A DNA stretch of 64,000 bases, from NCBI GenBank assembly GCA_002840245.1, contig PHAA01000004.1, forward strand, positions 62,001-126,000, given 5' to 3'. A program made the position numbers and the translations under genes. Shown piece by piece: positions 52,763-61,687 of this stretch (position 1 is its first letter; each line of letters starts with the position of its first letter). Source of the DNA: Firmicutes bacterium HGW-Firmicutes-15. GTDB lineage: Bacteria > Bacillota > Syntrophomonadia > Syntrophomonadales > Syntrophomonadaceae. Below the pieces are notes generated by a model that was not told where the DNA came from, did not search any database, and saw only the letters and a program-made list of their open reading frames with translations.

Positions 52763-54430
52763 ATGAAATATGCACATACGTATGGTGGATTAGTAAATGC
52801 AATTTATACGCCCCAAGAGCTCGAGGAATATAATGATAATCCTTTGATAGAGGCTTTACCTGATATATTTTCACAGGATTCAATAATCGATAGGCTGTTC
52901 ATATTACCTGTTGTTTCTGCAAAGGATCGGGAGCAGCCATCTGATACTCGTCGGCACAAGATGCAAAGACTGAAGCGGTGTATAATTCCTTGGGGTGTAC
53001 ACATAGAATTAGAACAAAACTTGTCCATTATGTTAAGACAGGGGTATATTGCGAGAAATCTATTGGACGGCAGGTCTTTTCAGAATCTTTTGCATTTAAT
53101 TAGTCAACAAGACGAAACTGACACGCCAGCAATTGTTGCTCCTTCTTGTTTTAAAGATATTGAATCGAGCGCTTTAACACTGAGCTTAATTGGTATTAGT
53201 GGGATAGGCAAGACAACGGCAATAAATAAACTTTTGAAAATGTACCCTCAGGTTATACGACATGACAAATATAATGGCATTGAATTAAATAGGCAACAGA
53301 TAGTCTGGCTTAAGATGGATTGTCCATTTGATGGTTCATTGAAAACTTTTTGCCAAAGTTTTTTTGAAGCTGTAGATGCTGTGCTTGAAACTAGGTATTA
53401 CGAAAAATATGGTAACGCTAGAAATTCAAGAGGCAAGATGATGATTGATATGGAACGTATTGCTACTCTCCATTCGATTGGCGTAATTGCCATAGATGAA
53501 ATGCAACATTTAATGAAGGATAAAAATACTGATTATACAGAACTTCTCAATTTCTTAGTTACTCTTGAGAACCAAATCGGAGTTCCTATAATAATGATAG
53601 GCACGTTTAAGATACTTGAAATATTAAAGAAGGAACTACGGCAGAGTCGCCGTGCTACCAGCCAAGCAGGTATTATATGGGACCGATTGAGTGAAGGAGC
53701 TGAATGGGAACTATTTATAAGCAGTTTGTGGGAACTTCAGTGGTTACAGAAGCCCACTCCTTTTAGCGAAGAGTTTGCCAAGCTTATGTATGAAGAGTCC
53801 CAAGGAATAACAGCAATTGCAGTCTTGTTATTTCTAAAGGCTCAAATGAGGGCTTTAGATAATGAAGAAACAATAACTAAACGTATTATTAGGGATACTG
53901 CCAAGAAAGATTTGTTTATGGTTAGGCCCATAATCAGCGCCCTAAAGAATAATGATATAAAGGCTATAGAGAAATATCAAGATGTAGCTGCTAACCTTGC
54001 CACTTTAATTGAAAATCATGAGGCAAATCTCGCATTAAATAATAAAATTAGTGAACATAGTAGAAGTCTGGCCACTCTTAAAAAGGCCGAGGCTAGAAGT
54101 AAGGTAGAGTTCTTAACAATCGACCTTATTGAGGCAGGTATGTTTCCTCACCTCCTGCAAAGAGATCTTGAAGAAATAGCTACTAGTACAGTAAATAAAC
54201 TTGGGGTTCAGGCAGATGAAACAAAACTCAAGCAGGAAGCTTATACGGTTGCTCTTAAAAAAGAGGGTGAGAAGAGCGAATCGAAAAATAGAAAAGATAA
54301 TTCAATGAAACAGAAGGTAGAAAAGGATGGACTTATATACCTATATCAAAAAGCAGTGAAGGATAAAAGACATATTTACGAACTGCTGTCTGAAGTAGGA
54401 TTAATTAAAAACGCAAAGGAGTTTTGTTAA
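52763..54430 (+). CDS. tnsC: Tn7 regulator ATPase TnsC
   Basis: A 555-residue AAA+ ATPase, the same length as E. coli TnsC. Walker A is GISGIGKT at 144-151 and Walker B is IGVIAIDEMQHL near 240. The N-terminal EEYNDNPLIEALPDIFS is shared with the start of the second element's TnsC. It links TnsA/TnsB to the target selectors TnsD and TnsE and provides target immunity. It overlaps the start of tnsD. Confidence 0.93.
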   Translation: MKYAHTYGGLVNAIYTPQELEEYNDNPLIEALPDIFSQDSIIDRLFILPVVSAKDREQPSDTRRHKMQRLKRCIIPWGVHIELEQNLSIMLRQGYIARNLLDGRSFQNLLHLISQQDETDTPAIVAPSCFKDIESSALTLSLIGISGIGKTTAINKLLKMYPQVIRHDKYNGIELNRQQIVWLKMDCPFDGSLKTFCQSFFEAVDAVLETRYYEKYGNARNSRGKMMIDMERIATLHSIGVIAIDEMQHLMKDKNTDYTELLNFLVTLENQIGVPIIMIGTFKILEILKKELRQSRRATSQAGIIWDRLSEGAEWELFISSLWELQWLQKPTPFSEEFAKLMYEESQGITAIAVLLFLKAQMRALDNEETITKRIIRDTAKKDLFMVRPIISALKNNDIKAIEKYQDVAANLATLIENHEANLALNNKISEHSRSLATLKKAEARSKVEFLTIDLIEAGMFPHLLQRDLEEIATSTVNKLGVQADETKLKQEAYTVALKKEGEKSESKNRKDNSMKQKVEKDGLIYLYQKAVKDKRHIYELLSEVGLIKNAKEFC

Positions 54431-56385
54431 TCACTAATATGCTTGCTTATTTTCCAAATCCATACAAGGATGAGTTGCTATATCACGTTATTGCGAGATA
54501 TCATTTTGCATTGGGGAATACTGATCTGCGCGATACTATTAGGGAAATATTTGGGGTGGAGGACACAATACCGTCTATTAGTTTCCCAACCGGGTTAGCT
54601 GCTATTTCTGCTCAATTGCCCAAGCAAACTGAATTTACTCCTGAATACTTAATATTTAATCACACTCTTTTCCCGCTGTATAAACCATTTCTTCCTAATA
54701 AACGAGCTATCCAAATTTTTAATCAAATGATAAATGGAAAAGGGACAGGCATCTATGCGGCAATTGGTATGATGGCAGGAAGTATTTGTGCCAGAGAAGC
54801 ACTTGTCTATTGTCCACAATGCGTTAGTGAAGACATTGAATACCTAGGGGAACCCTACTTTCATAGAAGTCATAATGCCCAGGGAGTGATGGTTTGTTAC
54901 ATTCATGGATGTTTATTGAAATCTTATGATTTGTCATATAGAACCAGCAGCCGACTGGAATTCATTAGACTTAATCACAAGAAAGCCAACCTGAAATCAG
55001 AATACTTGCCACATGATATGACCAGCAAATTGCACAAGGTAGCGTGTTCAGTCAATTATTTACTTACTCATCCATTGATTGAAACAAACCAGCAATCTAT
55101 CCATAAAAAATATATGAACCTTTTAGACGGAAAAGGGTATTTAACCTGTCAAATGCGTGTGAAACAGCAAGAGCTTGCGCAGGCTTTTACAGCTTTTAAT
55201 GACCATAATTTCTTATCTCATTTGCAATCTACAATAAACGGTGATGACGAGAGCAATTGGTTGAAAGCAATAACAAGAAAACCACGTAAAACAATTCATC
55301 CCATAAGACATATTCTTTTTATTAATTTTCTTTGCGAAAGTATAGAGGAATTCTTTAGTACCACGCAATTAAGAAGTACCGCTTTTGGTGAGCCGCCTTG
55401 GTATTGCCTTAATCCTGCTGCTGATCATTACCTTGAACCAGTTGTAAATAGCTGCATCGTGACTCCCGATTATAAGACTCGCGAGCCAGTTGGTACATTC
55501 TCTTGCCAATGCGGATTCATCTATTCAAGGAAGGGACCCGATAATAATATTGATGATTCGTATAGAATTGGAAGGATAAAACAGTATGGATCTATCTGGG
55601 AGGAGAAACTTAAATCGCTTCTCATTGAAGGAAACCGCACTCTGCGAGAGTTGGGAAGGCAAATGCATTGCGATCCTAAAACCATAGTGAAATATGCGAA
55701 TAAGTTGGGGTTGGATTCCTGCATAAACAGTACCATGGATGTAAAGTATACGGTCCCCATTGTAACAAATAATTATGATCAGTATTTCCCTAGATATAGC
55801 TTAGATGTTTTAGAGTTTATAAAGGCTAACCCGAATTATTCCAGAACCGAGGTACACAAAGCGTTAAATAAACAATGCATATGGTTGTACCGTAACTGTC
55901 GGGAATGGTATGAAGAGAACCTGCCAAATCCCAATCGGGCCACTAAGAAGGATAATCCTCCAAGGATTGATTGGGCTGCCAGAGATACATCGATAATGTT
56001 CCAGCTTAAGTCAGCTTTCAGAGATCTGTTACAGGTATCAAAACCTGTGAGGATTACACGCTTGCGTTTAGCAAGATTTATAAATCAGCGCGCCGTTATT
56101 CAAAGGCACATTGATAAGTTACCAAGGACAGAACTCTTCTTAACAAACGTAACTGAATCATTAGAGGATTTTCAAAGGCGAAGGATAGACATAGTATCAG
56201 ATGATCTTTTCAGAGAAAAAAAAGATGTCAAAGCATGGGAAGTAATAAGAAAAGCTGGCATTCGGCCGGAGTATGTCAGTGACCTTATGCCAAGAATTGA
56301 AGATAATATTGAACTCCTTCAATCATTAGTAGTTCATGATAACAGTTGTATAGATATTCCGCCTGATAATAGCTTACTTCATTAA
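54424..56385 (+). CDS. tnsD: Tn7 target selector TnsD (TniQ family)
   Basis: A TniQ-family protein of up to 653 residues (E. coli TnsD is 508). It opens LAYFPNPYKDELLYHVIARYHFALGN, and has the zinc site Cys130-Cys133 and Cys158-His161 (CPQC...CYIHGC). C-terminal helix-turn-helix repeats include WEEKLKSLLIEGNRTLRELGRQMHCDPKTIVKYANKLGL. It recognises the 3' end of glmS and directs insertion downstream, matching the observed location. Start uncertain: TTG 54424 in the overlap with tnsC or ATG 54439. Confidence 0.9.
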   Translation: MLITNMLAYFPNPYKDELLYHVIARYHFALGNTDLRDTIREIFGVEDTIPSISFPTGLAAISAQLPKQTEFTPEYLIFNHTLFPLYKPFLPNKRAIQIFNQMINGKGTGIYAAIGMMAGSICAREALVYCPQCVSEDIEYLGEPYFHRSHNAQGVMVCYIHGCLLKSYDLSYRTSSRLEFIRLNHKKANLKSEYLPHDMTSKLHKVACSVNYLLTHPLIETNQQSIHKKYMNLLDGKGYLTCQMRVKQQELAQAFTAFNDHNFLSHLQSTINGDDESNWLKAITRKPRKTIHPIRHILFINFLCESIEEFFSTTQLRSTAFGEPPWYCLNPAADHYLEPVVNSCIVTPDYKTREPVGTFSCQCGFIYSRKGPDNNIDDSYRIGRIKQYGSIWEEKLKSLLIEGNRTLRELGRQMHCDPKTIVKYANKLGLDSCINSTMDVKYTVPIVTNNYDQYFPRYSLDVLEFIKANPNYSRTEVHKALNKQCIWLYRNCREWYEENLPNPNRATKKDNPPRIDWAARDTSIMFQLKSAFRDLLQVSKPVRITRLRLARFINQRAVIQRHIDKLPRTELFLTNVTESLEDFQRRRIDIVSDDLFREKKDVKAWEVIRKAGIRPEYVSDLMPRIEDNIELLQSLVVHDNSCIDIPPDNSLLH

Positions 56386-56420
56386 GAAGAAGGAAATTAG
56401 TAGTGGGAGAGAGGTTTGAT

Positions 56421-58124
56421 ATGATTAATCTATGGCCTTTTGATCCAAAAGAATATGTGCAATTACTCTGGATAAAATCGCCTTACAGAGATCGAAAAAG
56501 GGAATGGATGGTTCCACTTTTCTTACAGGGTGGTGGAGGCCAAACTAAAGAATTCCAGATCCCCTGGGGTCTACTCCCTAATTTCAGGTTGGGTCAATAC
56601 TATGTTAACGGTATTCCTGTTGAGAGCTACAAAAATGGCAATGTAATGAGGTTTGATATAGAAGATCCCAATAGAGGGAGTATATGTACTGTTGATGATT
56701 TGCCCAAAGGGCTTACCAACAAGAAGTATTCCGATATCAAAGATGAATGTTTATGGAAGTGTGATACCGGAAAGACGACATTGTATATTCCTTGTATTGA
56801 GGTGGTTCGAAGTCTTCTTGCACCCAACTCGACCCTAGCCCACGCGATATTAGAACTAGAAGGCATAAATCTTATAGCCAGCTGCAGAACCTATGTATCG
56901 ACAATGGATCTGATTATTAATCAAGCTGTGCCAAGAGGTCTTATAACGGAAGAATTTATTCTCCATCTAGCTTGGTTGAATACCGACCCTTTAGCAAAGA
57001 AAATATGGAATTCCGTATTACAAGGCATCAGGCCTAGGGGTGATGTCCAACCGCCTTTAGGTCTATTTGAAGGGATTATAAGCGATGAGGATATAAAGCC
57101 GAAAAAGCTAAGAGCCATGTTACCACTAAGCGGGCAAAGTATAGTGGAGGTGCGTGGTATTAAAAAAGGGCAAAATGTTCTGGTGTTCGAAATAATTTCG
57201 GCGGGTAAGCTTTCATTACGCTTCAATGATATTACCTATATTCAAAATCCCAAGGCTCAAAGAAGGTCGCCAGATGATACCCGACCAATATTCAAACATA
57301 TTAGACGAAAGAAAGAAATCCGATCCGTGAGCGTTACTGATAACCCAAGCAGAATTTCCAAAACTATGATATCAAAGAATAGTTCCAATATCCTTTTATT
57401 TGAGAATCTGCCACAGATCAGAAAACGTATGATCATAAGCGAAGAAAAAAAAGACGGCGTGAGGAAGAAGCGGCACAAGGTAAATGCAATGGGAGAAGAC
57501 AATGATGTCAGAAAGAACCGAGAGGGGTTAGCAAAATCAGAGAATCAATCATCAGACAATATACAAGCTGAGATAAGGCTATTTTCTGGAGCGGAGGTGT
57601 TATATGAAGGAAATCCAGAAGTGCATCCCATTGAATTCCGTGCACCTTCTGTTTTAGATATTACTCCTGGATATGGATTAAAGCCATTTTTAGATGCAAT
57701 AAATAAACTTGACATACTTGATCAAAGTTTGAAAATCCTTGAATGCAAAGTGGATTTGCTCCCTGCCGGAAGATCATTTTCACATAATGATGATGGGGGC
57801 TCCAGAAAATATGCTTTCATAACAGTAAAGTGTGATCATGGGAAAAGGTATATCGTTGAAGTCGAGAGATTGAAAAAGAAATATCTTTCAAGCCTAATAA
57901 TTGAACCTAAAAATGAACAAGAAATAGATGAACCTGGGATATATGAAATCCTTGGGAAAATATTAGTGGGTTTAGTGAATAAGGGCGGAAGATGGAATGC
58001 CAGTCAACTTGAGAATCATCCTAAAGTACGGATTCACCATGTTAAACATCTTGACAAATGGTCGGCTCTTGACTGGGCTATCGTTATATATAACAGACTA
58101 GGGATTCCTGTAGAGGAAATCTAA
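56421..58124 (+). CDS. tnsE: Tn7 target selector TnsE
   Basis: A 567-residue TnsE-like protein (E. coli 538). It starts MINLWPFDPKEYVQLLWIKSPY, and its C-terminal domain contains RKYAFITVKCDHGKRYIVEVE, resembling the TnsE DNA-binding domain. TnsE steers transposition to lagging-strand synthesis and conjugating plasmids through the sliding clamp. GGGAGAGAGG supports ATG 56421; GTG 56403 is the longer option. Presence of both TnsD and TnsE gives the element both classical pathways. Confidence 0.88.
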   Translation: MINLWPFDPKEYVQLLWIKSPYRDRKREWMVPLFLQGGGGQTKEFQIPWGLLPNFRLGQYYVNGIPVESYKNGNVMRFDIEDPNRGSICTVDDLPKGLTNKKYSDIKDECLWKCDTGKTTLYIPCIEVVRSLLAPNSTLAHAILELEGINLIASCRTYVSTMDLIINQAVPRGLITEEFILHLAWLNTDPLAKKIWNSVLQGIRPRGDVQPPLGLFEGIISDEDIKPKKLRAMLPLSGQSIVEVRGIKKGQNVLVFEIISAGKLSLRFNDITYIQNPKAQRRSPDDTRPIFKHIRRKKEIRSVSVTDNPSRISKTMISKNSSNILLFENLPQIRKRMIISEEKKDGVRKKRHKVNAMGEDNDVRKNREGLAKSENQSSDNIQAEIRLFSGAEVLYEGNPEVHPIEFRAPSVLDITPGYGLKPFLDAINKLDILDQSLKILECKVDLLPAGRSFSHNDDGGSRKYAFITVKCDHGKRYIVEVERLKKKYLSSLIIEPKNEQEIDEPGIYEILGKILVGLVNKGGRWNASQLENHPKVRIHHVKHLDKWSALDWAIVIYNRLGIPVEEI

Positions 58125-58240
58125 GTGTATTAATATATATTAGCAAATATTCATTTTGAAAATTTAGGTAAATAAAGGAATGTGGCTATATTTAGTTGAA
58201 CTTATAATATATTAAATAATTCACTTGAAAGGCTTTTAAT

Positions 58241-59428
58241 TTGAAAAAACAAACCAGAAGGCAATTAGAATTTTATAGAATCAAGGAGTATAAAGCTAGA
58301 AAAATACAAATAAAATCTGCTAAAAAAGCCAGAAGAAAACAAAAAAAACTATGCCCTAAAGTTAAAAATACAAGTACAAGAGATAGTATCAGATCTAAAC
58401 GTCGTGAAATAAGGATGAACTTATATAAAAAGTTTAGATATAAAAATAAACCTTTAACTGTAGAGATTAAGGATGAATTAGGTATAGAAAAGAAAGAAAA
58501 TGTGAGTGCATTTTTTGATTTGGCAGAAGAAATAATAGATTTTGACTCAAAAGAACTTAAATTAGATCTTCGCCATTGTACTAGAATGTGGCCAAGTGGA
58601 GTTACTATGCTATGTTCCTTTGTGGAATGGCTAACTCTTGCAAATAAAGAATCTCGTCATCCAATAGTACTGTCAAACACACCATATAGTAGCGATGTGG
58701 CAACATATCTAAGCGAATGTGGTTTCTATGAATTTGTTGGAAGAACGAATGGGATAATTGAAAAGAAATCTAAAATAGATACTAAAGTAAAAATTAGGTT
58801 AGAGTCAGATACTTCAAAAATTGATGAAAGGGAAGATGAAATTCAAGATTTAATAATTAATTACAGTATGCTAAACAAAGAACAAATAGAATTATTTATC
58901 AATAAGGTACTCATAGAGATATTTTCAAATGTTACTGAACACGGTATAGCTTCTAATAGAAACATGGGGTACTGGGTTCTAGGGCAATATCATGGGAGAA
59001 CTGGCATAATTTCTCTTTGTATCGCAGACAATGGTATTGGAATAAGAAATTCTTTAATGACTGGTCCGCAACGAGTAGAATTAGCATCTAAAATACAACG
59101 GATAGGGATAGAAAATAATGAAAACTATGATGGTGAATTTATTAGAATGGCTCTAGAGGAAAGTGTTAGTGGAGCATTAAGTGCTTTTCCAAAAACAGAA
59201 GGTTTGATCTTGAAACAATACGAAAAAGGTTCACGGAGGGGAAATGGTTTATCGAGAATTAGGGATACTTGCAGAAAGTTAGGTATAAATTTATCAATAC
59301 TATCACAGAATGGATATGCACTTCTTGATTCATCTGGGAATATTTATAGCAAAGGATCTAGACTAAAAAGAATATTTGCTGGAACAATGTATCATATGAG
59401 TATCCCAGCTCAAAGGATGGAGGGATAA
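58241..59428 (+). CDS. STAS-like plus GHKL ATPase protein of a three-gene cargo
   Basis: A 395-residue protein. The first 70 residues are strongly basic. Residues about 100-165 (LKLDLRHCTRMWPSGVTMLCSFVEWL) resemble a STAS/MlaB-like domain. The C-terminal part has GHKL ATPase motifs: NKVLIEIFSNVTEHG (N box), ISLCIADNGIGIRNSL (G1 box) and GSRRGNGLSRIRDTC (G2 box). This is like an anti-sigma or sensor ATPase without a phospho-accepting His domain. TTG 58241 follows GAAAGG. The three genes are contiguous, between tnsE and the distal end. Confidence 0.75.
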   Translation: MKKQTRRQLEFYRIKEYKARKIQIKSAKKARRKQKKLCPKVKNTSTRDSIRSKRREIRMNLYKKFRYKNKPLTVEIKDELGIEKKENVSAFFDLAEEIIDFDSKELKLDLRHCTRMWPSGVTMLCSFVEWLTLANKESRHPIVLSNTPYSSDVATYLSECGFYEFVGRTNGIIEKKSKIDTKVKIRLESDTSKIDEREDEIQDLIINYSMLNKEQIELFINKVLIEIFSNVTEHGIASNRNMGYWVLGQYHGRTGIISLCIADNGIGIRNSLMTGPQRVELASKIQRIGIENNENYDGEFIRMALEESVSGALSAFPKTEGLILKQYEKGSRRGNGLSRIRDTCRKLGINLSILSQNGYALLDSSGNIYSKGSRLKRIFAGTMYHMSIPAQRMEG

Positions 59429-59430
59429 AA

Positions 59431-59775
59431 TTGTTAATCGATGTTGGAAAAGAATTTTATCACAGATTAGCAAATAGAAATGAACATCAAGGAGATGGTA
59501 AAAATAATGCTCAAGAGTTTAGACAGAAATACCTTGATGAATTTGACGATGAAAAAGTTTGGAGAGAAGCTCAGAAAACAATAACTCTTGATTTTTCGAA
59601 TGTAAAAAAAATTGGACCATCATTTGCAAATGAAGCATTTGCATACTTTGTTCGTTATGCAAAGCCAAAACAGATTTTGAACCAAATTCAATTCATAAAT
59701 ATCTCGAAAATCCAATTATTAATTATTGAAGAAGAGTTGGATTCTGCAGCAGATATTCATCGGGAATTACGCTAA
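59431..59775 (+). CDS. STAS-like DUF4325 protein
   Basis: A 114-residue protein. Its core TITLDFSNVKKIGPSFANEAFAYFVRYA is the DUF4325 pattern (strand, DFxxVxxxxxSFxxEx), an anti-anti-sigma-like fold. A GHKL ATPase with a DUF4325 partner is a recurrent pair in mobile and defence islands. TTG 59431 follows GGAGGGA, two bases after the ATPase stop, and its stop touches the next ATG. Confidence 0.75.
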   Translation: MLIDVGKEFYHRLANRNEHQGDGKNNAQEFRQKYLDEFDDEKVWREAQKTITLDFSNVKKIGPSFANEAFAYFVRYAKPKQILNQIQFINISKIQLLIIEEELDSAADIHRELR

Positions 59776-60389
59776 TGAATAATAATCGTAGGATATTTCT
59801 GGGTATTCTAGCTATCACATTTGCCGCAGTTTTGTATTTTATCTTCATGCCAATATCTCCATGGAAAATAATAAATGGCTTATCATTTACTTCGATAAAT
59901 GATTGGGCCAATTATTACACTGCAATTTCCTCAATAGTAACTGCAATTTCTGCCATTATTGCAGTGGGGCTTGGCTATTTCTATTATGTAAATAGAAATG
60001 ACTTTGAAAACGATACCAATAGCAAAGAAAGGATTCGACAGCGACTAAACCTAATTATTTTTGAATTAGACTGGTATGATGAGTGTGTTTCAAGAATATT
60101 ATGTATGGATATTTCGGAGGATGACTTGGAGAAGATACGATATAAATTGACCCGAAGCTTTGAAACTATAGTAGCATTGCTCGATAACAATGCAAAACTG
60201 TTGTCATTAAAAGATGAAGATATTTCAACAATCCTAAAAATCAACTCATTTGTCGACAAAAGTGACCCGATAATGATATTTGGTTTCGGAAAACTAATGG
60301 AAAATAAAGAGCAATTGGCAAAAGAGAAAGAAATTTACATAGAACTTTTTCAAACTGCTAAAATGATCTGTTTTAATAACACCGAATAA
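59775..60389 (+). CDS. Two-helix membrane protein, probable effector of the trio
   Basis: A 204-residue protein with two N-terminal helices (IFLGILAITFAAVLYFIFM and TAISSIVTAISAIIAVGLGYFYY) and a cytoplasmic helical domain of about 130 residues with no known motif. Small membrane proteins paired with signalling ATPases in mobile islands are often membrane-disrupting effectors; that role is inferred only. ATG 59775 overlaps the preceding stop by one base. Confidence 0.65.
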   Translation: MNNNRRIFLGILAITFAAVLYFIFMPISPWKIINGLSFTSINDWANYYTAISSIVTAISAIIAVGLGYFYYVNRNDFENDTNSKERIRQRLNLIIFELDWYDECVSRILCMDISEDDLEKIRYKLTRSFETIVALLDNNAKLLSLKDEDISTILKINSFVDKSDPIMIFGFGKLMENKEQLAKEKEIYIELFQTAKMICFNNTE

Positions 60390-60580
60390 ATGTAGTGATT
60401 CAATTGTGAAATTGGACAATATTTTAGGACATCATAAAACTTTGCATCTACAACATAATGTTACTTATTATAAATAAAGAGTGGGTGGAGGATGTTGGGA
60501 TATTTAAGTATTTTAGATTCCATGAGAGTAGGATCTCATCCACCGGATATTATAGTGAGTAATTAACCTTAAGATATTAA

Positions 60581-60703
60581 ACAAACTATATTATAAATTA
60601 ATTATTGCGTAGTTAATCGAAGATGGGTCAATTAGTACAAACTTAATTATAAAAAACGCCCGATTTTTGCCCCAAACGATACAAACTATATTATAAAACT
60701 ACA
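60581..60703 (-). repeat. Left end of Tn7-like element 1: three TnsB-type sites
   Basis: Three inverted 15-base sites lie at 60581-60595, 60637-60651 (one variant, ACAAACTTAATTATA) and 60681-60695; the last is followed by AAACTACA to the terminus at 60703. The eight-base gap from site to end equals that of the right end. Three dispersed sites match the Tn7 left end. The rest of the 440-base gap from 60390 holds no gene. Confidence 0.9.
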
Positions 60704-60708
60704 GGTGT
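60704..60708. other. Target-site duplication, distal copy (GGTGT)
   Basis: The second copy of GGTGT lies directly between the last base of element 1 (60703) and TGTAG, the presumed first bases of element 2. Confidence 0.88.
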
Positions 60709-60765
60709 TGTAGAAAAGTAATAAAGATATATATTGGGTAAAAATGTACTATATTGTGTAAAAAA
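60709..60765 (+). repeat. Right end of element 2: TGTAG terminus and 20-bp spaced repeats
   Basis: From TGTAG at 60709, repeats ATATTGGGTAAAAA (60731) and ATATTGTGTAAAAA (60751) lie 20 bases apart, the site spacing of element 1 but with a different sequence (TATTGkGTAAAA instead of TATAATATAGTTTGT). They are the likely TnsB2 binding sites and overlap the tnsA2 promoter region. Confidence 0.6.
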
Positions 60766-60829
60766 ATTATATACTAAGCCGCATCCTATGTTATACTAAA
60801 AATATTAGTTGACGGGGGGCGGCTTTCTT

Positions 60830-61687
60830 ATGTCTAAATATAGATTAAATTGGGATGAAGAAAGAGTGCAAAAATACATAAAAAAAGGTCGCGGGCAAGG
60901 TGAAGGGAGAAAGTATAAACCCTGGTTAACGGTGCGAGATGTTCCCTCTAGAGGAAGGTCGACTCGCGCTTTTGGTTGGAAAACACGTAGAGTACATCAC
61001 ATGTTATCAGACCATGAAACAAGATATTTCTATTTATCAGAGTGGTCTAATAACGTGATTGATATTAGGGAACAATATCCAATTTTAGATCGAGACGAAA
61101 CAATGAAAATAGCAAAAGATCTTAAATTTAGATATCCACATTATATTGGATCAAAAACTCCTTTAGTCTTGACAACCGATTTTGTCCTTACATTAATTGA
61201 AGATGGGCATAAGAAGATAATCGCGAGAACAATAAAACCTATTAAAGAACTCAAGAAGCAAAGAGTAAGGGAACTATTTAAGATTGAAGAGAAATATTGG
61301 GCTGAACAAGGAATAGACTGGGGAATTGTAACCGATCTGGATATACCCAAAGTTTTAGCGAGAAATATTGAAGAGCTTCATTCAGCGGCGAAGCTTGAAA
61401 ACATAGAAGGATGTTCAATCGACGAATTAATGTTTATGAGAGAACCTTTGCTAGATCGTCTATTAAGCTTCCCGAATATGCAAATTAGGAAGATTTTGAA
61501 CAAAACAGATCTTGAAACGAACAAACTACCAGGTACAGCATTATACTTATTTTGGCATCTATTGGCAACAAAAAGGATGACAATGGAACTTAATAAACCT
61601 TTTGATATTAGAAAACCTGCTAGCATCCTTGACAAGGGCGTAAATTTCGAAGGCAGGGGGTTATATAATTATGAACTTCTCGGTTAA
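60830..61687 (+). CDS. tnsA: TnsA of Tn7-like element 2
   Basis: A 285-residue TnsA. Glu71 (YFYLSEW), Asp117 (LTTDFVL) and Lys136 (ARTIKP) occupy the same positions as in the first TnsA. It shares the GRGxGxGxxYxPWLTVxDVxSxG N-terminal pattern. A GGGGGG site sits before ATG 60830, seven codons inside the longest frame. It overlaps tnsB2 by 17 bases. Confidence 0.92.
   Translation: MSKYRLNWDEERVQKYIKKGRGQGEGRKYKPWLTVRDVPSRGRSTRAFGWKTRRVHHMLSDHETRYFYLSEWSNNVIDIREQYPILDRDETMKIAKDLKFRYPHYIGSKTPLVLTTDFVLTLIEDGHKKIIARTIKPIKELKKQRVRELFKIEEKYWAEQGIDWGIVTDLDIPKVLARNIEELHSAAKLENIEGCSIDELMFMREPLLDRLLSFPNMQIRKILNKTDLETNKLPGTALYLFWHLLATKRMTMELNKPFDIRKPASILDKGVNFEGRGLYNYELLG

Larger units (their letters stand above)
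38153..60703. mobile_element. Tn7-like transposon 1, complete, inserted at attTn7
   Basis: The 22.6-kb element begins TGTGGTTTTATAATA at 38153 and ends (reverse complement) TGTAGTTTTATAATATAG at 60703, flanked by GGTGT on both sides. It encodes tnsA, tnsB, tnsC, tnsD and tnsE in the canonical order (49721-58124) plus two cargo blocks: a predicted anti-phage operon between the glmS-proximal end and tnsA, and an ATPase/STAS/membrane trio between tnsE and the distal end. No Cas genes are present, so it is not a CRISPR-associated transposon. Confidence 0.92.

Noticed and set aside
38153-60703. CRISPR-associated transposon (CAST)
   Set aside because: No cas genes, CRISPR repeats or guide-like array were seen; TnsD and TnsE are both present, which fits classical Tn7 targeting.
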